A stretch of DNA of 64,000 nucleotides from Trema orientale (taxonomy: Eukaryota > Streptophyta > Magnoliopsida > Rosales > Cannabaceae), in assembly GCA_002914845.1 (NCBI GenBank), contig JXTC01000036.1, positions 682,407-746,406 on the forward strand. The letters run 5' to 3'. This document shows positions 11,409 through 23,738 of this stretch, in pieces. The notes under the pieces are model-generated. The model had not been told where the DNA came from and ran no database searches. It was given only the letters and a program-made list of their open reading frames with translations. The translations under genes and the position numbers were made by a program. How positions within the stretch are numbered: the stretch's first letter is position 1; the number at the start of each line of letters is the position of its first letter.

Positions 11409-13040
11409 TTAAGATGAACAAGAATGCATAACTGGTACAAGGCGCAGATTTACTTTCTTATGATTGACCAGCCCAAAAATGTCACTCATGTTCAAGTTCT
11501 GCTCAGTTTGACCAGGCAACTTCCAGTCAAACCAGTAAAGAAGATTAGCCAATACATATTCAATTTCTGCCATTGCAAATATGATCCCAGGACATGCCCT
11601 CCGACCCATACCAAATGGGAGGAATTGGTTATGGTGACCCTTGAAGTCAACAGGGTTGTTCACAAATCTCTCTGGGACAAACTCTTCTGACCTTTCCCAC
11701 ATTCTGGGGTCCCTTTGAATGGCCCAAGCATTGATCAGAACTCTTGTTTTGGCAGGAATGTCATAGCCTTCTAATTTAGTAGCAATAGTTGACTCTCGAG
11801 TGATCAATACAGGACCATGTAATCTCAAGGTCTCTTTGATGACACATTTCAAGTACTCCATTTGAGCAATGTCACCCTCATCTATCTTCGATTTGATTCC
11901 CACAACTCTTCTTACCTCTTCCTGGGCTTTCCTCATCACAGTTGGATTTTCAGTAAGTTCTGCCATTGCCCATTCCATAATTGATGCACTGTTATCTATT
12001 CCCCCAATAAACATATCCTGCAATGGAGAAGGAAAAAAAAAAGTCTTAGTACCAGAGATCTATGAGTTTTTAAGAAGGGCTAGATACTAAATGGGTACCA
12101 ATAGAATTGCTTTGAGATTTTCTCGAGTGAGATTTATTTCGAGCTGGTCATCCTTCTCAAGAGAGAGAAGAATATCCACTAGATCCTTCCTATCAGATTG
12201 GTCACCAATTTTCTGCTGATGGTCTTCTATTACTTGATCAAGTAGTGTATCAAATTCTTTGACAGTCTTTCTAACTCTTGCATTGAATCCTGTAAGAACA
12301 TCGATCCACCACAGGTAGGGAACAATATCATGAAAGTTAAACGCTCCAATGAGTTCCAGTGCCCTTCTTGCCAATTCTCCAAAACTCTCGCTACCATCTT
12401 CTCTTGTATACTTCCGACCAAGAGCACATGTTGAGATCACGTTGCTTGTAAAATTGACAAACATCTCACTTAGATCAATCAAAGCACCATCTTCGGAACA
12501 ACATGATCCGCGAACTTTTTTGATCATCTCCGCGACTTCTACTTCCCTCACATACTGAAAGTCTTGCACCCTTTTCAGGCTCAAAAGTTGAAGAACACAA
12601 ATCTTCTTCGTTTCTCTCCAGTACTCGCCATATGGACAAAACGCTATACTAGTGCATCCATAGTAGAGAGCATCAGCAACCTTGATTTGAGGCCGGTTTT
12701 GGAAAACAGAATTGGTCATAATCTCTTTCGATATCTCTGCGCAGTTAACTATAAGTGTCGGCACATTGCCAAAATGTAAAAGCATTAGAGGGCCATACTT
12801 CTCAGACATGCCACGGAGAGATTGGTGCAGGACCTTGCCTAGCTGGTGAAGGTTTCCAATCACTGGTAGCCTTCTAGGAGATGGAGGAAGATTAAGCTTT
12901 GGACCTCTAATGAGCTTAACCACATATAAAGAGAAGAAGATAATAATCAGAGAGATGATAATTTGATTGAACAATGTTTCAGATTTTTGCAGCTCTTGCC
13001 ACCATTGTGGCAACAGATTCAGCAGCTTTAGTGGATCCAT
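11409..13040 (-). CDS. Cytochrome P450 B, CYP71-like, intact
   Basis: Tandem paralogue of A with the same architecture: exons 12099-13040 and 11409-12017, an 81-bp phase-0 GT-AG intron, product 516 aa. It shows a membrane anchor (about 26-44), the hinge LPPSPRRLPVIGNLHQL, a C-helix WRETK, an I-helix GGIDNS with Asn about 323 in place of the usual Thr, ExxR in KETLRLHGP, PERF, and the haem loop PFGMGRRACPG with Cys about 456. No stop or frameshift is present. The shared Asn and Lys show these changes predate the duplication. Differences from A cluster in the N-terminus and around residues 165-215, a region that includes substrate-recognition segments in CYP2-like folds, so the two may differ in substrate (inference). 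Confidence 0.93.
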
Positions 13041-13097
13041 TCTCTATTTAGATGATAGAAGAAGAATCTGGTTTAGCAAATTTCAAGTTCTTGGTGG

Positions 13098-13141
13098 ATA
13101 ATATATATGATTTTTGAAACCAACCCAATAGAGTTAGTCAA
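13098..13141 (-). promoter_or_regulatory. Conserved promoter block of P450 B
   Basis: TATA-like run (about 13099-13109), ACCAACC AC-element core (13119-13125, plus strand) and W-box core TTGACT (minus strand, 13136-13141). The layout matches that before P450 A. Confidence 0.4.
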
Positions 13142-13934
13142 CGAAATTGATGGCATGTTTATCTTGGAACCAAATAAGACTAAAAACAAAAATTGCAGTT
13201 ACATATATTGATTACAAAAATACAAATGGAGGTGCTTTTATATTTATAAAGATAGAAATATAAGCAATTTGCAGCCTAATTTAATGCGTAAACATGTGCA
13301 AGTTGCAATGTTCCATTATGGACATTTATACATGAATATGCAGGTATATTTAAAGTCAAAGACACCAATTAATTTTTAAAAGTTCAATAAATTATGGAAT
13401 ATGCTATGGTCGATCTCCGTCACTTTGGAGCCCACAATAAGATCCATGAGTTTAGATGACTTACGCGTCAGACCGAAGCAAGCCTCATAAATTATTAGGC
13501 TTAAGAGCTAGATTTGGAGAAGGGCTTATTGGGATTTGTGACAATATAATGTTTCTTCCAATGAATGAGGGGACACCACCAGTTCACCATCTGCACTAAT
13601 AATAGAGCTTCAACTCGAGTAAGACAATATTGTTTATTATTGTGGTTGACCCAATTTCACACAGTTAATAGGCCAATTCAGCGGCTTCAGAAACATCAGA
13701 AAACCACTTCTATGAGCAGTGCAGTAAGTACTCAAGAATGAAATCTTGAAACCCAAATGTGAAAGTACATAATTTACCATAGAATTTGAATCACTAGTGA
13801 GGAACTTTTGTGTGAATGGTTAAGCCAAAAACCTGAGTCATCCATGTCCAAGAGCTTCACAGGTCCACCAATAGGTCACTTGAAAGCTTCTATGACGAAG
13901 CCCATATGCCCCATAGTGCCTTTCTCAAATCTCG

Positions 13935-14560
13935 CCATTAGGCATTAACCGAAACTGGTTCATTGTCAGATATCATGTCGTTAGTATTTACTATAGTATG
14001 GTATCCTATTGTCTTTTTTTTTTTTTTTTTCAAGTTTACGTTGTTGTTTTAGTTTATTGTCGTTTTCCTTTTCTTTAGTGTAATTGTCTATTTAGTTCGA
14101 TTGTTTTCCTTTTTTATTAATTTTTTAATGTTGTCGTTTCTAGTTGGCGTCCTGTTTGAGTTTGTTCCTAATCCTAACTTTTCGTGGTCACGTCCTTTAC
14201 AGCTCTGTAGTTGGTGGCGTGTTTACAGCTTTCTGGTCATGTCCTTTATATGTGATATCATGTCGTTTACAGCTACATTGTGAGTTCAATGTCGTTTGTT
14301 TATAATTTTTGTCGTTTTCCTCCAAATCTTATTTTTATTTTTTTTGGTTCTCATTTTCCAATTGTCGTTTGTAGTTATTGTCACTTTTCCTTATTCGCTT
14401 TTTACTTCGGTGACGTCATTGGTTCTTTTAGCGTTTGTCATTGATATGGATTTTTTGTGTTGTCGTTTTCGTTTTTTGTTTTGTTTATTGCCCTTTTTGA
14501 GTTTGATGTCTCGTTCATTTACTTAAATTCGTATTAGCGATTACCAACTTCCCTTCCGTA
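13935..14560. other. T-rich stretch with dispersed TGTCGTTT motifs
   Basis: No gene recognised. GTCGTT recurs about ten times at irregular spacing (for example near 13976, 14058, 14129, 14268, 14289, 14309, 14362, 14461) in a pyrimidine-rich strand. Short hydrophobic frames (14101-14283, 14296-14526) follow from T-richness and are not supported as genes. Confidence 0.5.
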
Positions 14561-14613
14561 CTTTCGGCCTAGAGTAGACTAGGAACATCTCAATGCTCCA
14601 TCAGGATATATAT

Positions 14614-14956
14614 GGCCCCATTTGGTTCGCCTATTTGAATGAGTATATTTTAATGAAAATTGTGGAATAAGTTATAATTAGAATGGAAGACATTTGAATG
14701 GAAAAAATAATAAAATAAATTATAATTAGAATGGGAGTATTTGAATGGACCATTCAAAAGCACTTCTCCCTCTCCATTCTCATCCAAGACACAAAAATCT
14801 ATTCAAATAGTTGATGTGATTGATGAACCATTTGAATGGAAAAACTGAATTGTTGAAACAAACACTCATTCCGAAAGACCATTTGAATGGAAAATTTAAA
14901 ATTGTTGAAACAAGTACCCATTCAAATGGAATGGAATGGTCGAAACAAACGGCCCC
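14614..14956. repeat. MITE, Harbinger/Tourist-like
   Basis: The ends are GGCCCCATTTGGTTCG and, from the other side on the opposite strand, GGGGCCGTTTGTTTCG. The interior repeats GAATGGA and CATTTGAATGG in inverted pairs. TAT flanks both ends, consistent with a 3-bp target duplication. 343 bp, no coding capacity. Confidence 0.6.
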
Positions 14957-15124
14957 TATGTTTTTTACCTCCTATGTTAGCAAGTATATGTGTTGACTGT
15001 TGATAGATATGTTTGCCTTTTATACCTTCTAATAAAAGTCTCAGCGATTTCACTAATCACTTGATTTAGTATAAAAGTTTAATCTTATTAATTATAAATT
15101 AGTATGGCCCATAAGCATTAGGTT

Positions 15125-15430
15125 ATGGGGCTTATAGAAAAATGACCAAATTTTGGGCCTAATTTCAGTAAATATCCCTTTGTCAAAAGTTATAGCAAAA
15201 TGTCCGGTATATATGTATATATACCAAGTGTAAAATTTTATATACCAAGTATAAAAAATTATATACCCAGTGCATTTCAGAACAATAACTAAAATTGGTA
15301 GATATATGTATCTATCAAGTGTAAAAATATATCTACCTGGACATTTAGCTATAAAATTTTAAAGGTGGACATCTACTTAATCAAATTTAAAATTTTGGTC
15401 ATCCACCTAAATTTCTCTTAGGTTATTAGG
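15125..15430. repeat. AT-rich dispersed repeat, related to 33500-33760
   Basis: Carries AGCTATAAAATTTTAAAGGTGGAC and flanking segments that recur on the opposite strand at about 33500-33760 (GATTAAATAGATTTTCAC, TTTTATAGCCAAATGTTTGA). Internal halves (TACCAAGTGTAAAA and ATCAAGTGTAAAAAT) are similar to each other. Probably a MITE family; the ends are not resolved. Confidence 0.4.
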
Positions 15431-15462
15431 TGGGAGTATATATATATATATATATATATATA

Positions 15463-16392
15463 GGGCCGGCTCCAGGCCTAGGCGACTTCGCCTAAGCCCC
15501 CTTAAGTGCCAAGTCCCAATAAAAATAATTTACCTTATTAAACATATTTCATAAAATCTAATTTTAGGCCCAATAAAAATATCTACCTTATTAAACATAT
15601 TTCATAAAATCTAATTTTATTGTCGGAAATTGAGATAAAATCAGCAATTATGTTTAAATAATATCACCTAACTCTAATCCATGTTTTAATTTTGATATAT
15701 AAAAGGAATGTATCTTTTTCCATATATATATATATTAATTGAGTGATTTGATAAAAGGAACTTCTCCATGTACCATTTTCTTCTCCAAGAAAAAGGAATG
15801 TTGTATTATCTTTTTGTAATTGTATGAGTACCACTAAAAAAATTTCTAAAACTAACAACTTAGTTTCAAAAGTATTAACTATAACATTTCACACTCTTTG
15901 AAAATTCATTATAGTTAAAAAAACAAAACAAGATGGATCTATGCTAATTAATTTCAGGTTCAATTGTTCATTTCTTCTGTTTTTGAAATTTAATTTTGCT
16001 TGTTTCTTCTATTTTTGAAACTCATATTACATTTTTTGTTATTTTTGTTCTTTGTAGAATTATTTTTTGTTATATTTTGGTATTTTTCTTCTACTTGGTT
16101 TAATTATCAATAATAATAATAATAAATTATATTAGAAAGAATGACGATGATAATCTAAAATACTCGTGTCCTTGGGTATCTTACAATATAAGGAAGTTTC
16201 ATGATATTGATAATTTAATTTTATTTTCTTAACTAAGAAAAATAAAATAAAATGAAAAAATCAATCACATATATGACTGATAGAATACTAAATAATTGAA
16301 TGATTTAGTCTTATTTAATAAGGCCCCTATACGAGTTTTGCCTAAGATAAGAGTTTTACCTAAGATCTCACTCGTATAGAGACGGCCTGTAT
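15463..16392. mobile_element. Possible hAT-like non-autonomous element
   Basis: The left end, AGGGCCGGCTCCAGG, faces a right end whose opposite strand begins CAGGCCGTCTC. Subterminal CGCCTAAGCCCC and GGCCCCTATACGAG motifs sit inside. TA-rich flanks on both sides make an 8-bp duplication uninterpretable. Inside, a roughly 50-bp AT-rich unit is repeated twice (about 15523-15620). No transposase frame. Class is tentative. Confidence 0.3.
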
Positions 16393-16477
16393 ATAAATAT
16401 ATATATACGGCAAAGTAAATGAGCTAAGCACCAAGATTGTTCGAATATGATGAATTCTCGCAGATAAACACAAAATC

Positions 16478-17023
16478 TGTGAGGATTTGTTCCTCTAAAA
16501 CAATCAATAAAGATTCAACCAACAGATAAAAACTTGAAGAACAACTCTGTTTTACTTGGTTCAGTTTTGGCAGCATACCAAAACCTACATCCAAGGCAGG
16601 GTCTTTGACCCTAGTCAAATTCACTGATTTAGAAGAAGAGTTTTATACACTCAAACGAATCTCTCAACCAAGACAACTTGAATACAATCTCACAGTTTCT
16701 CACAAGCACTTTCCCAAGAAACTAATATTCTTCTAGAACGAAAGAACACCAGAAACATTCCCCTTTGAATTTTCCTCTTTATTACTCTAATTTCTCAGAT
16801 TACAAGAGATACGAGAAAGTAGAATACATTCTCAGCTTTGTTACAACTCCTCTTTTATACACCTTCTTGAGCCAATAACAACTTGCCATCTCATCGGTTA
16901 ATTAGTGCTGAAACAGAATAACCAAGCTGCAGTCTTGATTCTCTGCCTATAACAGAAATAACCAAAATAATAGCCATAACTAACTTAACCAATTGTTAGT
17001 TATATTAGAGCCAATACTCTTCA
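16478..17023 (-). repeat. 3' LTR of the copia element
   Basis: 546 bp, TG...CA bounded. Pairs with 21209-21753; differs by about 20 substitutions and one 1-bp indel by hand alignment. Confidence 0.92.
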
Positions 17024-20000
17024 AATCTCTACCTTTGGCTCTAAGACCCTGTGAATTTGACTAGAGAACCCTGCAAATATCAGTGACTATCCAGATAACA
17101 TCTTTAACAAGTCCAATGCATTATTGAACTTGTTAACTGGAATAACCTTGGTTAATAAATCAGCAGGATATATATCAGTAGCTATTTTCCTTACTTCAAT
17201 CAGCTCCTTAGCTACAATATCTCTAACAAAATGAAGCTTGATATCAATATGTTTAGTTCTTTCATGAAAAACACTGTTTTTAGTCAAGTGAATTGCACTT
17301 TGAGAATCACAGTACACCTCAACTTTATCCTGCTCATAACCAAGCTCACTGATAATTCCTTTTAACCATATAGTTTCTTTAATTGCATCAGTCAAAGCTA
17401 TGTGTTCAGTCTCAGTGGTTGATAAAGCTACTAAATGTTGCAAACTTGACTTCCAACTCACTGTATTACCGCCTACAGCAAATACATAACTAGATAAAGA
17501 CCTCCTTTTGTCTAAATCTCCAGCAAAATCTGAATCACAATATCCCTTAATCTTGCAATTAGATTTCTCATTACTAGTGTAAGTAAGTTTCAGTTCCGAA
17601 GTACCTTTCAAGTATCTCAATAACCACTTTACTGCTTTCCAATATTCCCTTCCTGGTTTACTCATAAACCTACTAACTAAACCAACTCCAAAAGCTATAT
17701 CAGGTTTGGTACTTACCATAGCGTACATCATGCTTCCAACTGCATTGGAGTATGGTACATTCTTCATATGAAAACCTTCTTCTCGAGCATCTTGATCTTT
17801 TACTGCAGTCAACTTAAAATGTGCACTAATAGGCATATTAACTGATTTAGCTTGCTGCATATTAAAAATCTGCATCACTTTTTCAAGATACCCGACTTGT
17901 GACAAAGTTAACATACTTTTCTCTCTGTCTCTAAAAATGTCCATGCCAAGAATCCATTTAGCTGGTCCCAAATCTTTCATGTCGAATTCAGAATTCAACA
18001 TCTTCTTCAATTTCTGTATCTCAGATTTATGCTTATATGCTATAAGTATATCATCTACATAAATTAAGAGATAAATGTATGACTTATCTCTTAACTTAAA
18101 AAAACATACACAGCTGTCATGCTTGCTTCTAGAGAACCCTTGTTTCAATATGAATCATCAAATCTTCTATACCATTGCCTAGGTGACTGCTTAAGTCCAT
18201 ATAAAGATTTCTGCAGAAGACAAACTTTATCTTCTTCACCCTTACATTAAAAACCTTCAAGTTGTGACATGAGAATCTTCTCATCTAAATTGCCACGTAA
18301 GAAAGCGGTTTTGACATCCAATTGTTCCAATTCAAGGTCTTGAGTTGTAGAAATAGCAAGAATCAATCTGATAGAAGTATGCTTCACAACAGGTGAAAAA
18401 ACTTCATGATAATCAATGCCCTCGATCTGAGAATATCCTTTGGCCATCAACCTAGCTTTAAATCTAGCTTTTTCCACACAGGTATTCCAGGCTTCCTTTT
18501 GAAAACCCACTTACAGCCAATAATTCTCTGTCCTTTTGGTCTTGTAGTTAAAATCCAAGTCTGATTCTTAGCCAATGAATCAATCTCCTCTTGCATAGCT
18601 TTCTTCCAATTCTGCCATTTAGGACTCTTCAAAGCTTCATTGTAAGAAGTTGGTTCATTTAGCTCCAAGGTATCAGCTACATTCAGAGCAAAGGCTATAA
18701 GATCAGCCTGAGCAAATCTTGCTGGTGGTTTCACCACTCTTCTTGTCCGGTCTCTTATTAGGAGATAGTCATTCAGATTATCTTCAGCTGGTGTATTATC
18801 TCGTAGCTCATCATGAGTATCTGGAGTAGCATTTTCAATAGCTCCACCTTGATATGAAGTTTCATAATCGAAATTAGCTTTATCAGTAGAGCTAGTCACC
18901 CGCATATTAGATTCTAACGCAACCTGAGACTTGTTTAGAGCTTCGGTATATTCAGAATTTGTCTGAACTTGTTCCTGTAAGTTAGTCTTAAAAAATACAT
19001 GTTCATTAAAGATTACATCTCTACTTATAATGCATTTTTTTTCATCAGGTAACCAAATCCTATATCCTTTAACTCCACTTGGATAACCAACAAAAATTCC
19101 TTTTTTAGCTCTAGGATTAAGTTTACCTTGACTAATATGCACATATGCCAAACAACCAAATATCCTCATATGATCATAAGAAGGTTTTGTTCCAGACCAT
19201 AATTCATCAGGAACTTTAAAATCTATAGCGGATGAGGGGGATCCGTTAATTATATAACATGCAGTAGAGGCAGCCTCTGCCCAGAAAGATTTAGATAAAC
19301 CAAATTCATTTAACATGCATCGTACTTTATTCATTAACGTTCTATTCATCCTCTCGGCTAATCCATTTTGCTGTGGAGTGTTTGTGCAAGTATGATGTCT
19401 AACAATACCATTTTTAGCGCAAAAGTCATCAAACTCTTAATTGTAAAATTCAAGTCTATTGTCAGTTCTAAGTCTTTTGATTTTCTTTCCAGTTTGAGTC
19501 TCAACTAAAGTTTTCCATTTAATAAACTTATTAAAAGCTTCATCTTTAGTTTTTAGAAAATAGATCCAAACTTTTCTAGAAAAATTATCTATAAATGAAA
19601 TAAAATAATGACATTTAGAGAGTGAAGGAGGTACCAATGGTGAGCCCCATAAATCTGAATGAATGTAATCCAAGGTTGATTTTGTTTTATGGGTAGCTAT
19701 TGCAAACTTTAACCTGTGAGACTTTCCCAGGACACAATTCTCACAGAAATCCAAGTCTGAAATCCTCTTGCTGTCTAGAAGACCTTGTTTACCTAGTTCC
19801 AGCAACCCTTTCAAACTCATATGCCCCATCCTTTTGTGCCATAACTCAGTCTGATCCCTTTTTTGGTATGATATAGCAGTTATTCCTGCAATTGCAGCAC
19901 CCTGTAGGACATATACACCTTGTTGTAATGATCCCTTCATAACTACCATTGAGCCCTTTACCACACTTAGAACTCCACATTGAGCCTTGTATGTGCAACC

Positions 20001-21208
20001 CGTTTGATCCAACATTCCTAGAGAAATTAAATTTCTCTTTAAGTCAGGGATGTGTCTAACTCCACTTAGTACCTTAATTGTGTCATTCCACATCTTTAGC
20101 TTGATAGAGTCGATTCCAGCTATATCACAGGATACGTTATTACCCATCAGGACTTTACCACCTGAAATAGTCTTGTAATCAAAGAACAAATCTTTTCTGG
20201 GTGTCATATGGAATGTACACCCAGAATCAAGAATCCATTCATCCTTTGGTTCAGTACTCGATACTGCAAGAACATCTGCAGATTCATAGCGATCTGACAG
20301 ATTTGCAGAGTCTCCATTAGAGTTCTTCTTATCCTTTTGTCCATTGTTTTTCTTTTTAGGACATTGATTTCTGAAATGACCTTCCTTATGACATATCCAA
20401 CACATTTTCCTGGACCTAGACTTGGACCTTGACTTGTTCCTATTTTTGTTCTGAATTTCTCTTTTCTCGACTCTTCCTCTGACATTAAGTCCTTCACCAT
20501 TTGGTTTCGATTGCTTTGCATTTGCCTTCAGATATAACTCTTTCGAATAAGCTACACCGGTCACTTCCTCCAGAGTGAGAGTATCTTTCCATACTTCAAA
20601 GTATCTCTCAATTGCTTATACTGCCTAGGCAGTGAATTTAACAAGAATATAGCTTGGTCTTCATCATCTATTTCTACTTCCAGATGTTCAAGATCAGAGA
20701 CTAGTTTTGTAAACTCATCAATATTTTCATCTATTGACTTATTCTCATCCATTTTGAAACTATAAAATTTCTGCTTAAGATAAATTCGATTAGGAAGAGT
20801 TTTAGTCATATACAGTTGCTCTAGCTTATTCCACATTTCACAGGCAAATTTCTCTTTAATCACTTTTCTTAGAATTTGATCACTAAGACTGAGAATGATA
20901 GTGTTTCTTGCCTTTTTTAAGTATCCCTGTCTTGTTTTCAATGGTGGGTGCCATCTTCAATTCTCCCTTCAGAGCTTCATCCAAGCCGAGATTTCCCAGT
21001 TGTGCCATCATCTTCTCTCTCCAGAGACATTCTTCCCATTAAACTTTTCTACCTCAAACTTTGATGTAGACATGACTGAAACGTTTCTGGCCAGCAAACA
21101 GTTCCAGTAACAAGCTCAAGTCTGGATGAACGAGACGAAACCTCAAGAATCTTCAACACTTCGACGATTCTTCGCTCTGATTTCAAGAACCTGGCTCTGG
21201 TACCAGTT

Positions 21209-21753
21209 TGTGAGGATTTGTTCCTCTAAAACAATCAATAAAGATTCAACCAACAGATAAAAACTTGAAGAACAGCTCTGTTTTACTTGGTTCAGTTTTA
21301 GCAACGTACCAAAACCTACCTCCAAGGCAGGGTCTTTGACCCTAGTCAAATTCACTGATTTAGAAGAAGAGTTTTACACACTTAAACGAATCTCTCAACC
21401 AAGACAACTTGAATACAATCTCATAGTTTCTCAAAAGCACTTTCCTAAGAAACTAACATTCTTCTAGAACGAAAGAACACCAGAAAAATTCCCCTTTGAA
21501 TTTTCCTCTTATCACTCTAATTTCTCAGATTACAAGAGATACGAGAAGGTAGAATACATTCTCAGCTTTGTTACAACTCCTCTTTTATACACCTTCTTGA
21601 GCCAATAACAACTTGCCATCTCATCGGTTAATTAGTGCTGAAACAGAACAACCAAGCTGCAGTCTTGATCCTCTGCCTATAACAGAAATAACCGAAATAA
21701 TAGCCATAACTAACTCAATCAACTGTTAGTTATATTAGAGCCAATACTCTTCA
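21209..21753 (-). repeat. 5' LTR of the copia element
   Basis: 545 bp, TG...CA bounded, next to the primer-binding site on its lower-coordinate side, which sets the element's minus orientation. Confidence 0.92.
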
Positions 21754-21758
21754 AAATC

Positions 21759-22641
21759 TAAAAATACTATATACATACATAAAAAGAATAAACAACAAAA
21801 ATGGACAATACCCTTCCGTGCATTAAAGTCGTCACAAGTCATCGGTGAGAACGCAATGATAATCTGACATCGATCAGTTGTTATACTAATGATAAATTAT
21901 GTGGGAGGTTATTAATCTAATGTATACCTTGAATTATTGAGCCAAGCACTAACATAGTTGGCAATAAAGAATACAACTAAGAAATCAAGAGATACTGATC
22001 AACATTTTATGAGCGGGCATTTATGGTGAGCGAAGTTGTCGATGGAAGTTAGAGGTAAAAAGATAACAATATATTTTGTGTTCAGAGAAGGAGAATCCAC
22101 TACAAAATGAGGATAGTGTTTGTACATAGGAAGATTAATTAAATCTAGCAGAATATACGTCACGTCAATGAAGTGTAACAGCTTGATCATAAGATATATA
22201 TGTAGCATAATTTTCCACTAGTAACGGAAGAAGTGTACTAGATAATTTCAGATAGAAGGTCATTAAAATTGTTATTTAGCTATAATTTCATATGGCAATT
22301 AGACTAATTAAGGACTTCATATATCTCTTAGTAGATTTTGAAATAATAGTAGAAAGTACATGATGTACACTACATTGAGGAACTTCCTCTATACAAGCAA
22401 GCTAGTAATCTATCTAGAAAAATAAAAGCACGTGCATCTCTTGTGTCAAACCAAATAAGCCCTCGCTCCCACTACTAAATGGGATTCTTTTTCCCTTCAT
22501 GGAATCAATGATGAGCGAAATTTTTGTCTGAAGATCGAATACATCCTTATTATTTCAATTTATTTAGTGAAAGACAAAAGGAAGTTTACATCAAATTAAC
22601 ACACCAAATACATCTTATGTTGATAGATAATCAAGGAATAT
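21759..22641. other. AT-rich intergenic DNA
   Basis: Between the copia element and the 3' end of P450 C. No gene or element recognised. Confidence 0.5.
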
Positions 22642-23707
22642 TCAAGGATTGTAGAGTATTGGCACAAGATGAAGAGGAACTTTCTTGTGAACTAAGAAAC
22701 CATAATCTTCACTCATATCCAAATCCTTTGGCATTAATGAATTATCACTAGGTGGCAACTCCCAATCAAACCAATATATATAAAAGGTTGGCAGTGATAT
22801 ATTCAGTACTAGCAACCCCAAATGCCAAGCCAGGACAGCCCCTTCTGCCACAACCAAATGGAATCAATTCAAAATCAAGACCTTTGAAATCAATAGGATT
22901 GTTCTCGAACCTCTCAGGGATGAAATCCTCCGGGTTATCCCATAAACTTGGGTCCTTTTGTATTGTCCATGCGCTGATGAATACTCTTGTTTTTGCAGGA
23001 ACATGGTAACCTCCTATCTCAATACTTCTAGATGTTTCTCGATGAACTAAAAGAGGAGCCGGTGGATGTAGTCTAAAAGTTTCTTTAATGACACATTTTA
23101 GGTAATACATGCGACTAATATCATTTATCTCGATCTTTGGCTTTTTCCCAACTACTCTTCTGACCTCTTCTTGAGCTTTCTTCATCACTGTTGGATTTCT
23201 CACTAGTTCTGCCATTAACCATTCTAATATTACAGAAGTACTATCAGTTCCACCAGCTAACATGTCCTGCACCGAAGGTGGAATAATAATTATTATATTA
23301 TATAGTGTTTACTTGTGAGTGTGTATATATATCTCGTAATCTTGAATAAATTTGCCAAATATGAATAGGGGTAATCATCATCATTAGTATATTAACATAC
23401 TAAAAATTTCCATGTAAAGCTGTATTGTAGGTTCTACGTCATTATTCTGTCACCAACTTTAAGTTATTATGTTAATCAATGGTCAATTAAAAAAATAGTG
23501 GTGATGATCACCAAAATTCACCACTATTGGTAATGCATATATAATATTGGCTTTTCAGGAAATGTTTATGTTATACATTATAAGTGTTAGATTTGCGTCA
23601 TAACCTGTCTTAGAATTTACATGAATATAGAAATGATCAATATCTACTGAAATAGTTGTCGCTCACTATGATGATGCATAATTAGTATAATATTGTTTTT
23701 TTCAAAC

Positions 23708-23738
<31 letters not shown>

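Larger units (their letters stand above)
10850..13930. repeat. Segmental tandem duplication, unit 2 (with P450 B)
   Basis: Second copy of the roughly 3-kb unit described at 7580-10600. It carries P450 B, its promoter and about 850 bp of upstream sequence. It differs by scattered substitutions and indels, including a poly-A run near 10877 that unit 1 lacks. Confidence 0.8.
16478..21753 (-). mobile_element. Ty1/copia LTR retrotransposon (TNT1-94-like), nearly full length
   Basis: Fossil element with both LTRs (16478-17023 and 21209-21753), TG...CA ends and a 5-bp target duplication AAATC (16473-16477, 21754-21758). The primer-binding site next to the 5' LTR reads TGGTACCAGAGCCAGG on the minus strand (about 21191-21206). 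Parts in order on the minus strand: gag with UBN2-type domain (about 20561-21080), CCHC knuckle (near 20400), protease DSG motif (near 20220), GAG-pre-integrase (near 19780), integrase (about 19400-19720), reverse transcriptase (about 17900-18560) and RNase H (about 17090-17600). The reading frame is broken in a few places. About 20 LTR differences by eye (near 3.7%) suggest insertion within the last few million years. Confidence 0.93.

Noticed and set aside
14101-14526. Two hydrophobic frames that look like membrane proteins
   Set aside because: They come from a T-rich strand, where Phe/Leu/Val codons are expected; no start context or homology is seen.
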